Assembly: GCF_021088345.1 (NCBI RefSeq)
Contig: NZ_CP088156.1
Coordinates: forward strand, 3,472,001 to 3,536,000
Direction of reading: 5' to 3'
Length of the DNA: 64,000 nucleotides
Source of the DNA: Bradyrhizobium ontarionense
GTDB lineage: Bacteria; Pseudomonadota; Alphaproteobacteria; Rhizobiales; Xanthobacteraceae
The notes beneath the pieces were generated by a model that saw nothing but the letters and a program-made list of their open reading frames with translations, was not told the origin of the DNA and did no database searches. A program made the position numbers and the translations under genes. Below, piece by piece: positions 1 to 7,898 of this stretch (the stretch's first letter is position 1; the number at the start of each line of letters is the position of its first letter).

Positions 1-336
1 ACCGACCGGAATGGCGATCAGCATTGCGACGAAGGAGGTGACCAGCGTGCCGTAGATCGGTCCCAGCGCGCCGAGCACCGGCGGATCGGCCGAGGGCGCC
101 CAGCGCCGCGTCCACAGAAACTCGAAGCCGAATTGCTTCATGGCCGGCCAGGCGCCGACGATCAGCGACAGGATGATGCCGCCGAGGATCAGCAGCACCG
201 AGATCGCGCTGATCCGGGTGATCCAGTAGAAGGTGACGTCGCCGACCTTGAAGGCGTTGAGCGCCCGCGCGCGATCGTAGGGTCCGACGGCGTCCGCAAT
301 CTCGCTCGCGTCGCTCTGAACGGCCATGTCTGCCAC
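1..336 (-). CDS. pstC: Phosphate ABC transporter permease PstC (N-terminal part, runs off the window)
   Basis: Inner-membrane permease of the PstSCAB high-affinity phosphate importer. Only the first 112 codons are present; the gene continues past position 1. The reading frame starts with GTG at 336, chosen because an AGGGGA ribosome-binding site lies about 5 bases upstream; an in-frame ATG at 327 is the alternative. After a polar N-terminus there is a hydrophobic segment around residues 38-55, followed by a conserved-looking stretch reading GPIYGTLVTS, typical of the start of the PstC permease domain. It lies about 95 bases downstream of pstS on the same strand, the usual pstSC order. Identification rests on partial sequence plus context. 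Confidence 0.85.
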   Translation of the reverse strand, partial: MADMAVQSDASEIADAVGPYDRARALNAFKVGDVTFYWITRISAISVLLILGGIILSLIVGAWPAMKQFGFEFLWTRRWAPSADPPVLGALGPIYGTLVTSFVAMLIAIPVG

Positions 337-381
337 GCCAGTCCCCTGTTTTTCTGTCACTTAAGGCGCGCCCTGAGGTGG

Positions 382-406
382 CCCCTCCCCCTCCACGAGG
401 GAGAGG
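382..406 (-). repeat. Hairpin in the pstS-pstC spacer
   Basis: An inverted repeat (384-393 with 397-406, 3-base loop, one mismatch) made of CCCTC/GAGGG-type arms. It sits between pstS and pstC and may reduce read-through from pstS to pstC or stabilise the pstS message, which is needed in excess over the permease. This role is inferred from position. Confidence 0.5.
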
Positions 407-430
407 AGCCGCGTTGTCGTCGAGCCCGAC

Positions 431-1441
431 TTAGCTCTTGATGTCGGACGACCAGGTCTTCTCGATCAGCTTCACGACGCTGTCGGGCATCGGGATGTAA
501 TCGAGCTCCTCGGCCATCTTGTCACCCTTGGCGAACGCCCACTTGAAGAACTTGATGGCCTCGCCAGAGGCTGCCTTGTCGGTGGGCTCCTTGTGCATCA
601 GGATGAAGGTCGCAGCCGTGATCGGCCAGGACTTGTCACCGGGCTGGTTGGCCAGGATGACGTAGTAGCCGGGGGCCTTGGCCCAGTCGGCATTCGCCGC
701 AGCGGCCTGGAAGGCTTCGACGGTCGGCTGCACGGTCTTGCCGGCCTTGTTGACGAGACCGGTGTAGGTCAGCTTGTTCTGCTTGGCATAGGCATACTCG
801 ACATAGCCGATCGAGTTCTTGGTCTGGCCGATGTTGCCGGACACACCCTCATTGCCCTTGGCGCCGACACCGACCGGCCATTCGACGGCGGTGTTGGAAC
901 CAACCTTGCTCTTCCAGTCGGCGCTCACTTCCGAGAGGTAGTAGGTGAAGTTGAAGGTGGTGCCCGAACCGTCGGAGCGGCGAACCACCGCGATCGCGTC
1001 GGACGGCAGCTTGACGCTCGGGTTGAGCTTCTTGATCGCGGCGTCATCCCACTTGGTGATCTTGCCGAGATAGATGTTGGCGAGCGTCTCGCCGTCCAGC
1101 ACCATCTCGCCCGGCTTCACGCCCTCGAGGTTGACGACCGGCACGATGCCGCCCATCACCTGCGGCCACTGCACGAGACCGTCCTTTTCCAGCTGCTCGG
1201 CCTTCAGCGGCGCGTCGGTCGCACCGAAGGTCACGGTCTTGGCCTGGATCTGCTTGATGCCGCCGCCGGAGCCGATCGACTGATAGTTCAGACCGTTGCC
1301 GGTCTCCTTCTTGTAGGCGTCAGCCCACTTGGAATAGATCGGGAACGGGAACGTCGCGCCCGCTCCGGTGATGTCGGCAGCGAAGGCCGACGTCGATGCG
1401 GCGACCAAGCCGGCAGCGACGATAGCTTTGACGAAATTCAT
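431..1441 (-). CDS. pstS: Periplasmic phosphate-binding protein PstS
   Basis: Substrate-binding protein of the Pst phosphate importer, 336 aa, a normal length. Residues 1-21 form a Sec signal peptide ending in SAFA before [11 protein letters not shown], the family's conserved mature N-terminus. Phosphate-binding loops are visible as GSGGG near residue 57 and RRSDGSGTT at 154-162. The ATG at 1441 has GGAG about 9 bases upstream. A Pho box at 1540-1557 lies about 100 bases upstream, so PhoB control under phosphate starvation is expected. pstC follows downstream. Confidence 0.97.
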   Translation of the reverse strand: MNFVKAIVAAGLVAASTSAFAADITGAGATFPFPIYSKWADAYKKETGNGLNYQSIGSGGGIKQIQAKTVTFGATDAPLKAEQLEKDGLVQWPQVMGGIVPVVNLEGVKPGEMVLDGETLANIYLGKITKWDDAAIKKLNPSVKLPSDAIAVVRRSDGSGTTFNFTYYLSEVSADWKSKVGSNTAVEWPVGVGAKGNEGVSGNIGQTKNSIGYVEYAYAKQNKLTYTGLVNKAGKTVQPTVEAFQAAAANADWAKAPGYYVILANQPGDKSWPITAATFILMHKEPTDKAASGEAIKFFKWAFAKGDKMAEELDYIPMPDSVVKLIEKTWSSDIKS

Positions 1442-1539
1442 AGCTGGTCTCCATGCTTGGGAAGCGAAGCGCCATATGCGCCCGATTGCGCTTCCCCGGC
1501 CGCTTTAAGGGGCCTCGATGCCGCTTTTATAAAGGTTCG

Positions 1540-1557
1540 ATGACACTCGGATGACAG
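1540..1557 (-). promoter_or_regulatory. Pho box (PhoB operator) upstream of pstS
   Basis: On the minus strand the sequence reads CTGTCATCCGAGTGTCAT: two 7-bp direct repeats separated by 4 bp, the classical PhoB box layout. It lies about 100 bp before the pstS start codon. Confidence 0.85.
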
Positions 1558-1767
1558 TAACAAGCCGTTGAAAACAATTGATTTTCCAGAAGAGACCCGA
1601 ATTTTTACGGGCCAACCGACACGTTGCCGCGGGCCGCGGCGCCTCGCCCTTGTGCGAGCGTCGCTCACCCAGGAAAAGACCATCACCGCTGTCATCGCCC
1701 GCGAGGGGCGGGGCGAACCAGTATTCCACCTGCGGCAGTGATCAACCGCGACACCGCGGTGTACTGG

Positions 1768-1787
1768 ATGCCCGCCTGCGCGGGCAT
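1768..1787. repeat. Short palindromic repeat
   Basis: ATGCCCGC (1768-1775) and GCGGGCAT (1780-1787) form an 8-bp stem with a 4-base loop. It begins the repeat-rich interval between pstS and the first small ORF. Confidence 0.6.
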
Positions 1788-1827
1788 GACGGCGGCGGGT
1801 ATGGCACGGCTTGCGCCCCAATTTCAG

Positions 1828-2002
1828 TGTCGTCCCGGGCAAGCCCGGCAACGCGCAGCGTTGACGGACGCCGACCCGGGATCCATACGCAGCGGCGGAT
1901 GTGGCTGGGCGAGAACGGTCGGCCATCGTGCCTCAAACGTTTCCCTGGGGTTATGGACCCCGGATCGGCGCGCGCGTGCCGCGCGCTTGTCCGGGACGAC
2001 AT
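1828..2002. repeat. Dispersed repeat, copy 1 of 2
   Basis: About 175 bp that recur almost unchanged at 2085-2259 (offset 257, roughly a dozen mismatches by eye). The ends are inversely related: GTCGTCCCGGGCAAG at the left and CTTGTCCGGGACGAC at the right, so each unit is a long imperfect palindrome. Short ORFs read through it in several frames, but the duplication and palindromic ends point to a non-coding intergenic repeat. Confidence 0.8.
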
Positions 2003-2084
2003 TGAATGTGAGGCGAACGCCGGTGGCGGCTTGGTCGTCATCAATGAACGCGCCGTTGGCCCACAACACGCGCCACACAAGCGG

Positions 2085-2259
2085 TGTCGTCCCGGGCAAG
2101 TCCGGCAACGCGCAGCGTTGGCGGACGCCGACCCGGGATCCATACGCCGCGGCGGATGTGGCTGGGCGAGATCGGTCGACCATCGTGCCTCAAACGTCTC
2201 CCTGGGGTTATGGATCCCGGATCTGCGCGCGCGTACCGCGCGCTTGTCTGGGATGACAG
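2085..2259. repeat. Dispersed repeat, copy 2 of 2
   Basis: Second copy of the unit at 1828-2002, in the same orientation, again ending in an inverted GTCGTCCCGG.../...GGGATGAC pair. The 82 bp between the copies are not repeated. Confidence 0.8.
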
Positions 2260-2359
2260 TGAGGAGCTGGTTGGCACCTTCATCAACCGCAACAAGATGG
2301 CGACATGCATCATCTAGGCACGTGCTTAGATCCCGCGGCACGTCATGCCCGGGTCATGC

Positions 2360-2760
2360 ATTCGTCATGTCCCTCCTGAAATACGAGAGGGCGCGGAGAA
2401 GGCCGGGAGCCTGCCGCCCCCATGGCCCGCCTGCAGAAAGAAATGCAGGCGGCAGGTACCACAGGTTCGGCTGGGACATCCCGGCCTTCCCCGCGCAACG
2501 GTTTTAACGGTGTCCTTCGTGCTCTCCCTGGGGATCGGCTTTCTTGCCCCCATCGCCCGCGCGAGCCGTCAAAGCATCACTCGCGAACTTGACCTCAGCG
2601 TCGAGAGGCCAGGACCACACGACTTCGCCGTACGTAACTACTGCGCTCGTCGGCACAGCCATCACGTCCATCGCAGCCCACCTCAACGTTTCGTGACGAC
2701 GCGTACGTCCCTCTGCACGAGGCGGGTTGGCAGGGATATAAGCATGATTTCCGGAAAAAC
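2360..2760. repeat. Structured intergenic element, probably a dispersed Bradyrhizobium repeat
   Basis: No convincing gene is visible in this ~400-bp stretch. It contains a hairpin near 2430-2455 (GCCTGCA / TGCAGGC) and a segment near 2498-2530 that I recall as recurrent in Bradyrhizobium intergenic DNA, where it is sometimes annotated as small hypothetical proteins. A 62-codon minus-strand frame (2365-2553) is the kind of product so annotated; I do not call it a gene. The repeat assignment comes from memory of similar sequences, not from a search. Confidence 0.45.
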
Positions 2761-2800
2761 GAAAGAGAAAAATGAGCGGCCGACGGTTGCGAAGCGGCGG

Positions 2801-3106
2801 TCAAGTCCGGTCCTTCAGGATCTGGCGGGCCGCCGACGCGATGCGCTTGGCCAGCGTCAAGGCCGTCTCCTTGTCCCGGACGTGGAAGATGTCATCGCTG
2901 ATCAGACGGTCGTCGAGCCAGGCGCGAAACGCCTGCTCGCTATCCGCCGTGAACGTTCCCTCGTCATACACGAAGCCGCTCAAGGGTCCCTCGATCACAT
3001 AGTCCGTATCGGCCGGGTTCGGGGATGGCCTGGCGCATTGCGCCCAGATGCGGCCATCGTCGTCGACGAACGCCAGCACGCCCTGTTCGCGCTCTTCGAG
3101 TTTCAT
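2801..3106 (-). CDS. Hypothetical protein, 101 aa
   Basis: Not recognised as a named family. The 101-aa product is soluble and acidic in its first half (AFVDDDGRIWAQ, FVYDEGTFTADSEQ) and has a basic C-terminal helix (ALTLAKRIASAARQIL). It shows no signal peptide or membrane segment. The amino-acid composition looks like a real protein, unlike the surrounding shadow frames. It lies alone between a structured repeat and a nested palindrome. The start at 3106 is the first ATG; GGAG is present about 8 bases upstream. Confidence 0.65.
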   Translation of the reverse strand: MKLEEREQGVLAFVDDDGRIWAQCARPSPNPADTDYVIEGPLSGFVYDEGTFTADSEQAFRAWLDDRLISDDIFHVRDKETALTLAKRIASAARQILKDRT

Positions 3107-3148
3107 CCGAATCTCCTCCGTGCCGGTGAATACGACGAGCTATTTCCG

Positions 3149-3298
3149 CGTCATTGCGAGCGCAGCGACGTGTCCGCCGAAGCCCGAAGGGCGTAGGTGG
3201 AAGCAATCCAGAGTCGCGCCGCGGAATCATCCTGGATTGCTTCGCGGAGCCTGTCATCGGGCCGCGCGTTCGCGCGGACCCGTTGGCTCGCAATGACG
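3149..3298. repeat. Nested palindromic repeat (150 bp)
   Basis: The outer arms CGTCATTGCGAGC (3149-3161) and GCTCGCAATGACG (3286-3298) are perfect 13-bp inverted repeats. Inside, GAAGCAATCCAG (3200-3211) and CTGGATTGCTTC (3232-3243) form a second perfect 12-bp stem. This is the classic form of a non-coding Bradyrhizobium intergenic palindrome; small frames crossing it are artefacts. Confidence 0.8.
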
Positions 3299-3375
3299 GA
3301 GGAGAGATGGTGCACTCTCTTGTCTGCCTTCCCCCTCCGAGTGCCACACGGTCCGGCCACCGCCTGGGTGCCGCA

Positions 3376-3570
3376 CTAGCTCTGCCCCGGGCAGGTGATC
3401 TCCTTGTAGACCGCGTCGGCGAACGCCTTGATGCCGGTGTTGATGCGCAAGGGCGAGGTCAGGGTCTGATAGGTGACGATGCCGCGCGTGATCGACAGCA
3501 CCTTGTAGCTCTCCGCGATCCTGGTCTTGTAGCATTTGCCGACCTGGATGGCGTCCTCTGTCAGTGGCAT
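3376..3570 (-). CDS. Small hypothetical protein, 64 aa
   Basis: A 64-aa product of unknown family with two cysteines (GKCYKTR near the N-terminus, ITCPGQS at the C-terminus) and a regular alternation of hydrophobic and polar residues. The ATG at 3570 has GGGA about 9 bases upstream. It follows the HicB-like gene on the same strand after 43 bp and could be the third gene of that operon. No function can be assigned. Confidence 0.6.
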   Translation of the reverse strand: MPLTEDAIQVGKCYKTRIAESYKVLSITRGIVTYQTLTSPLRINTGIKAFADAVYKEITCPGQS

Positions 3571-3613
3571 GGTCTGTCCCGTCGCGTTGGAGTCCCCGAC
3601 ATCACATCAAGAA

Positions 3614-3847
3614 TCACGCCAGCGGCGCGGCGTCCGGCGCCGCCCGAGGGGCAGGAGGGTCCCGGTCGACCGCCTTGAACGCATCGAGGCACGCAAACAT
3701 CGCATGCTGACCGTCCGTAATGGCCTGCTGGGCATTCCCACCGATGCCGATGACACCGGGAATATCGGGAAAGGTGACGAGAAAGCCGCCGCCATCCTCG
3801 GCACCGAGCTCCGTCACGTCGTAGACATAAGAGTGCGGGTCGATCAT
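3614..3847 (-). CDS. HicB-like antitoxin, short form
   Basis: 77 aa with the HicB core: residues 19-31 read GGGFLVTFPDIPG, followed by a helix (AQQAITDGQHAMFACLDAF), the usual partially RNase H-like fold of type II HicB antitoxins. Many HicB proteins continue into a DNA-binding tail; here the C-terminus is only a proline/alanine-rich tail, so autoregulation may be absent. The start codon overlaps the stop of the upstream HicA-like gene by 4 bp (ATGA), giving the standard toxin-first hicAB order. Confidence 0.8.
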   Translation of the reverse strand: MIDPHSYVYDVTELGAEDGGGFLVTFPDIPGVIGIGGNAQQAITDGQHAMFACLDAFKAVDRDPPAPRAAPDAAPLA

Positions 3848-4455
3848 CGCACGGCCTCATCCATGTGGTCGATCATCGCAACGAAGGCCCGGATATGCGG
3901 CGCCCTGATCTTCGACTTGAGAGGAACGGTCACGCAATGTGGGACCGAGGGATGCAGGAACACCTCGTGGGTGCCGGTGATCTTGCGAAACTTCATCGCA
4001 TGTTGTGACGCGATGATCTCGAGATCGACCGGCTTCCAGTCGCCGCCGGGATTGGCCCGCAGTGCAGCGATGCGCTGATTCTGCATCCCGCCCTGTCGGC
4101 TTTGCGACATTTGGCCGGATGGCGACGCGCCATTGTCCTTCGCGGCGTCTTGCGCGGCGCTGCTGTCGTCGGGATGCACCAGGCGGAGGAACGCCGCGAT
4201 GAAGTCGCCGACCGTGGCACTTCGCTGCGCCAGCCGCCAGTTCTGGGAGAGCACGAGCCTGGTCCCGTTCGCGGCGTTATGAAGCGCGACGAACTCGTCC
4301 ATCATGGTCAGGACCCGGACGGCGCTGAGATTGTACGGCTCCTGGGTGAACTTCCGCGTCAGATCGATGCGTTCTTTCCTGAGACCGGCATTCTCGCGCA
4401 GCCAATCGACAATCCTGCCTTGCCAAAACTCCCGAGTGTGTGGTGGCCCAGACAT
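3844..4455 (-). CDS. HicA-like toxin with an N-terminal acyl-carrier-like domain
   Basis: 203 aa. Residues about 140-200 resemble the HicA mRNA-interferase fold, with the family's glycine-x-histidine region as GTHEVFLHP (161-169, H163) and the strand VTVP (175-178). Ordinary HicA proteins are about 60-80 aa, so roughly 135 residues are extra. Residues 8-93 resemble an acyl carrier protein in length and helix pattern, ending in ATVGDFIAAFL, but the phosphopantetheine serine position appears to be Asn42 (YNLSAV), so acylation is unlikely. Residues 95-135 are a polar linker. I chose ATG 4455; the frame stays open to 4581, but that extension is arginine-rich and looks non-coding. Coupled to the HicB-like gene downstream. 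The HicA call is moderately firm; the carrier-like call is inference. Confidence 0.7.
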   Translation of the reverse strand: MSGPPHTREFWQGRIVDWLRENAGLRKERIDLTRKFTQEPYNLSAVRVLTMMDEFVALHNAANGTRLVLSQNWRLAQRSATVGDFIAAFLRLVHPDDSSAAQDAAKDNGASPSGQMSQSRQGGMQNQRIAALRANPGGDWKPVDLEIIASQHAMKFRKITGTHEVFLHPSVPHCVTVPLKSKIRAPHIRAFVAMIDHMDEAVR

Positions 4456-4774
4456 AGCCGTTCTCCAAGCACGCGGTCTCGATCGCAATCGGCGCGCGCC
4501 GCGGATTGAACTGACGGAGATCGATATCCGCGGATCGCCGCGCCGTGGCGAATGCGCATGCAGCCGTCGTCGGTTGGCCATACAAGAGCTGTGCCATGGT
4601 CAAGCTCAGGGCGGCTCAGCCTTCGCGCGCGCTGTCCGTCCGCCGACGGTCCAGTCCCTCCGACGATGCCCGGGCTCAGCGGGACAGCCGCTGCGCCGCA
4701 ACATTGCGGCGGAGCTTCTCTTCTGTTTATAGTTGCATGATTGAGATCGACCGATTTTCACGCTGGCGGCCGCT
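4456..4774. other. Divergent intergenic region between the HicAB-like and TIR operons
   Basis: 319 bp with no convincing gene. The stretch 4720-4760 is locally AT-richer (TTCTGTTTATAGTTGCATGA) and could carry the promoter for the TIR operon. No palindromic operator was seen. Confidence 0.5.
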
Positions 4775-5389
4775 GTGAGCTATACGCACGACATTTTCAT
4801 CAGTTACCGGCGCAACCCCGAGACGCTCGCCTGGATCAGGCAGCATTTCCTGCCGCTGTTGACGTTGCGGGTCGACATGGAGCTGGGCCGCGCGCCGACC
4901 GTGTTCATCGACGAACAGGTCGAGACCGGCACCTCATGGCCTCAATCGCTCGGAACAGCCCTGGGCTGCTCCCGAACCCTGATCGCGCTGTGGACCGGAA
5001 ACTACCTGTCGAGCGTCTGGTGCTCGACCGAGCTCAGCCACATGGTGGCGCGCGAGCAGGAGGCGCAATTGCGGACCGCGCAGCGCCCGCATGGCGTCGT
5101 GATCCCGGCATTCATCCATGACGGCAACCGGTTTCCTGCCGAGTTGAGCTATATGCAGCGTTTCGAAATCCAGCAGTGCTTCAACGTGCGGATGGCCTCC
5201 AACAGTCCTCGCGCCGAAGAGCTCGATGCCGTACTGACCGCGCAGGCGCCGGCAATCGCCGCCTGCATCGAGCATGCGCCAGCCTTCCGGAAATCCTGGC
5301 CACAGGCGGCCATCGCGAAGATGTACCAGAAGTTTCATGAGCGAGCCGGGCCGGTGCAGACGACAGTGCCGCGGTTCACGGCGCCATGA
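4775..5389 (+). CDS. TIR domain protein
   Basis: 204 aa. The TIR domain spans about residues 4-140: the first strand reads HDIFISYRR, the second TVFIDEQV, and the region carrying the catalytic glutamate reads SSVWCSTELSH with E86. Bacterial TIR domains commonly hydrolyse NAD+ in defence; whether this one does is unproven, but the glutamate is kept. The last ~60 residues are helical and unassigned. Its stop overlaps the next start by 4 bp (5386-5389), so it is translationally coupled to the KGGVGR ATPase-TIR protein. An ATG at 4741 in another frame is a shadow. Confidence 0.88.
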   Translation: MSYTHDIFISYRRNPETLAWIRQHFLPLLTLRVDMELGRAPTVFIDEQVETGTSWPQSLGTALGCSRTLIALWTGNYLSSVWCSTELSHMVAREQEAQLRTAQRPHGVVIPAFIHDGNRFPAELSYMQRFEIQQCFNVRMASNSPRAEELDAVLTAQAPAIAACIEHAPAFRKSWPQAAIAKMYQKFHERAGPVQTTVPRFTAP

Positions 5390-6888
5390 GCAGCATCGTC
5401 ACCTTCTATTCCTACAAGGGCGGCGTCGGCCGCAGCATGGCGCTGGCCAACATCGCGGTGCTGCTGTCGCGGCGCGGCCTGAAGGTGCTGGCCGTCGACT
5501 GGGATCTCGAAGCGCCGGGACTGGAGCGCTATTTCAGCTACTACGAGATCACGGGACGCGGTACCGGCCTGCTGCGCATGCTGGTCGAGGCGCGTGACAT
5601 GGGCGAGATCGACGAGAACGCCTTCACGCTGTCGGTTCAATGCGGAGGGTCGCATCCGCTGACCTTGCTGCCGAGCGGACGCGAGCAGGACGACGCCTAT
5701 TCCGCCAATCTGGAATCCTTCGACTGGGGAAAATTCTTCGCCCATGGCGGCGGCGTATTGTTCGAGGAACTGCGCAACCGCTGGCGCAGCGAATATGACA
5801 TCGTCCTGATCGATAGCCGCACCGGCCTGAGCGACACCGGCGGCATCTGTACCATCCAGTTGCCGGATGTCGTGGTGGCGATGTTCACGGCCAACCATCA
5901 GAGCCTGTATGGCGTGCGCGACGTGATGCGGCTGGCGCAGCGCGCGCGGCAGTCGCTCGCCTATGACCGCATGCCGCTGTCGATCCTGCCCTTGCCGTCG
6001 CGCTGGGGCGTGCAGGAATTCCAGGAGACCCAGGTCTGGCTCGACCGCGTCGTCGAGGGTGTCCGGGAATTCTATGCGGACTGGCTGCCGGTCTCGATCG
6101 ACCCGCGCCAGGTGGTCGAGACGATCAAGATCCCGCATCACTCCTATTTCGGCTTCGGCGAGCGGCTCGCCGTGCAGGAGCAGGGCACCAGCGACCCCAC
6201 CGGCATGGGGTTCGTCTACGACAAGGTCGCGGCGTTCCTCGCCAGCGATCTGCGGGACGTCCGGACGCTGACCGGAATCGACCCGGCTGTTCCTGAGACC
6301 GCGCGGCCCCCCATCGTCCGCAAGCGGCATTCGCAGCGTTCGGTCTTTCGCGAGGCTCCTCGCCGCGAGGACGTCTTCGAGTACGACGTTTTCGTCAGCC
6401 ACGACAGGTCGTCGACCGAGGCCGCGATCGAGATTGCCGATGCCTTGAAACGCGAATTGTCTTCGATGCGCGGTGAAGAGACACGCCTGTATCTCGACGT
6501 CAGCGAGGTGGTAGCTGGAGATCATTGGCGAGATGAGATCCGTGATGCGGTCTCGCGTTCCAAGATCATGCTCATGCTCGTCACTCCGCGATATTTCGAG
6601 TCCGACTTCGCGGTGAAGGAGCTCAATCAATTTCTGGAGCGGAGCAGCGTCCAGGACGAGGCGCTCGTACTGCCCGTCTTGTTGGCGGGTGATCCTTTGA
6701 GGCTGTCGAAATTAGTCGGCGAACATGTCATCATCGATGCGCGGGAAGCCGCCTTGTTGAGAACGTCGAAGTCTGCGTCAGGGCGCAGGCCTTCCAGTTG
6801 GCACGCAACGATTCACCTGATCGCCAATTTGTTGCGCGAGATGATCGACGAAGCGCCCAGCCGCCCGGCACAGCAGACTCTTGCCTGA
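5386..6888 (+). CDS. KGGVGR-variant ParA/MinD-like ATPase with C-terminal TIR domain
   Basis: 500 aa. The N-terminal SIMIBI-type NTPase has a deviant P-loop, KGGVGRS at residues 11-17: the signature first lysine is present but the second is arginine. It is followed by VDWDLEAPG (37-45) and a Walker B-like segment with D143 in IDSRTGLSD. From residue 332 (EYDVFVSHDRSS) to about 455 there is a TIR domain, with E412 in the AVKELNQFL segment as the candidate catalytic residue. KGGVGR ATPases are known from regulated NTPase conflict modules, often beside TIR or other effectors. With the coupled upstream TIR protein this suggests a two-component immune or signalling complex. The function is inferred. 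Confidence 0.9.
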   Translation: MSSIVTFYSYKGGVGRSMALANIAVLLSRRGLKVLAVDWDLEAPGLERYFSYYEITGRGTGLLRMLVEARDMGEIDENAFTLSVQCGGSHPLTLLPSGREQDDAYSANLESFDWGKFFAHGGGVLFEELRNRWRSEYDIVLIDSRTGLSDTGGICTIQLPDVVVAMFTANHQSLYGVRDVMRLAQRARQSLAYDRMPLSILPLPSRWGVQEFQETQVWLDRVVEGVREFYADWLPVSIDPRQVVETIKIPHHSYFGFGERLAVQEQGTSDPTGMGFVYDKVAAFLASDLRDVRTLTGIDPAVPETARPPIVRKRHSQRSVFREAPRREDVFEYDVFVSHDRSSTEAAIEIADALKRELSSMRGEETRLYLDVSEVVAGDHWRDEIRDAVSRSKIMLMLVTPRYFESDFAVKELNQFLERSSVQDEALVLPVLLAGDPLRLSKLVGEHVIIDAREAALLRTSKSASGRRPSSWHATIHLIANLLREMIDEAPSRPAQQTLA

Positions 6889-6953
6889 TCACTGGCGGCG
6901 CGCCTGAGCTCCTTGTCTCAAGGCATCTGCATCGTCGACGCCGCAACATCCCC

Positions 6954-7883
6954 TCACCCGCGCCGCTTGCGGCCCTGCCCGGCCGCGGCCTGCTTGCGCA
7001 AGCCCTCGGCCGCGCCGGCCACCACCTCCGATATCTGCAGCAGCTGCTTGGCGAGCGGGCTGGTCTTGCGCCAGACCATGCCGATGGAGCGCTGTGGCTG
7101 CGGCTCGGCGAAGCGCGCCAGCGACACCGCGGCCGAGCGCGTCTCGACGCCGACCGCCATCTCCGGAATCAAGGTCACGCCCATGCCGGCGCCGACCATC
7201 TGCACCAGGGTCGACAGCGAGCTCGCATCGAGCATCTCGCGGGGCGCCTGCATGTTGCAGAACGTCAGCGCCTGATCGCGAAAGCAGTGCCCCTCCTCCA
7301 GCAGCAGCAGCCGCATCTCGCGCAGCATCTCGCTGCTCGGCACATCAGCGCCTTCATATTCGGGCGGTCGCACCAGCAGGAAATTCTCCGAGAACAGCGC
7401 GACCTCGGTCAACGACGGCTCGGAGACCGGAAGTGCGACGATCGCGGCATCGAGCCGGCCCTCGACCAGCTCCTCGATCAGTTTCGGCGTCTTGGATTCG
7501 CGCACGTGGATGTCGATCTCGGGATGCTTGCGCGTCAGGTTCCCGATCACCTTGGGCAGCAGATAGGGCGCGACCGTCGGGATCATGCCCAGCCGCAGCC
7601 GCCCGGTCAGCTTGTCGCGCGAGGCGCGAGCGAAATCGCCGAGCTCGTCGACAGAACGCAGGATGTCGCGCACGCGCTCGGCGAGCTGCTCGCCGAACCG
7701 GGTCAGCACGACCTGCCGCGCGCTCCGCTCCAAGAGGACGCCGCCGAGCGCCTCCTCCATCTCCTTGATCTGCATCGAGAGCGCCGGCTGCGAGATCGCG
7801 CAGGCCTCGGCGGCGCGGCCAAAATGGCCGAGACGCGCCAGCGCATCGAAATAGCGAAGCTGCCGCATCGTCAGATGTATCAT
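6954..7883 (-). CDS. oxyR: Hydrogen peroxide-sensing LysR regulator OxyR
   Basis: 309 aa LysR-family regulator: winged-helix HTH in the first ~65 residues (GHFGRAAEACAISQPALSMQ), then a periplasmic-binding-like sensor domain. The redox pair is visible in EEGHCFRDQALTFC as C200 and C209, matching the C199/C208 spacing of E. coli OxyR. Together with katG 2.6 kb away on the other strand this makes OxyR the best call. A 17-bp candidate operator (7882-7898) overlaps the ATG at 7883, so the internal ATG at 7868 (MRQLRYF) may be the true start. The C-terminus is a short basic tail. Confidence 0.93.
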   Translation of the reverse strand: MIHLTMRQLRYFDALARLGHFGRAAEACAISQPALSMQIKEMEEALGGVLLERSARQVVLTRFGEQLAERVRDILRSVDELGDFARASRDKLTGRLRLGMIPTVAPYLLPKVIGNLTRKHPEIDIHVRESKTPKLIEELVEGRLDAAIVALPVSEPSLTEVALFSENFLLVRPPEYEGADVPSSEMLREMRLLLLEEGHCFRDQALTFCNMQAPREMLDASSLSTLVQMVGAGMGVTLIPEMAVGVETRSAAVSLARFAEPQPQRSIGMVWRKTSPLAKQLLQISEVVAGAAEGLRKQAAAGQGRKRRG

Positions 7884-7898
7884 CAGATTAACTTATCG
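7882..7898. promoter_or_regulatory. Candidate OxyR operator at the oxyR start
   Basis: ATCAGATTAACTTATCG matches ATCAGATAATCTTATCG upstream of katG (10375-10391) at 15 of 17 positions. The shared motif before the regulator and its expected target suggests an OxyR binding site with autoregulation. Inference from sequence identity and context. Confidence 0.6.

Noticed and set aside
593..1543. 316-codon plus-strand frame antisense to pstS
   Set aside because: Shadow of pstS, which has a signal peptide, family motifs and a Pho box.
1828..2259. Possible CRISPR array
   Set aside because: Only two copies, each 175 bp; no short repeats with regular spacers and no cas genes.
2345..3196. 283-codon plus-strand frame
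   Set aside because: Runs through a structured repeat and antisense to the 101-aa ORF; composition is Arg/Pro-rich with no domain.
5335..6630. 431-codon minus-strand frame antisense to the KGGVGR ATPase
   Set aside because: Shadow of the ATPase-TIR gene.
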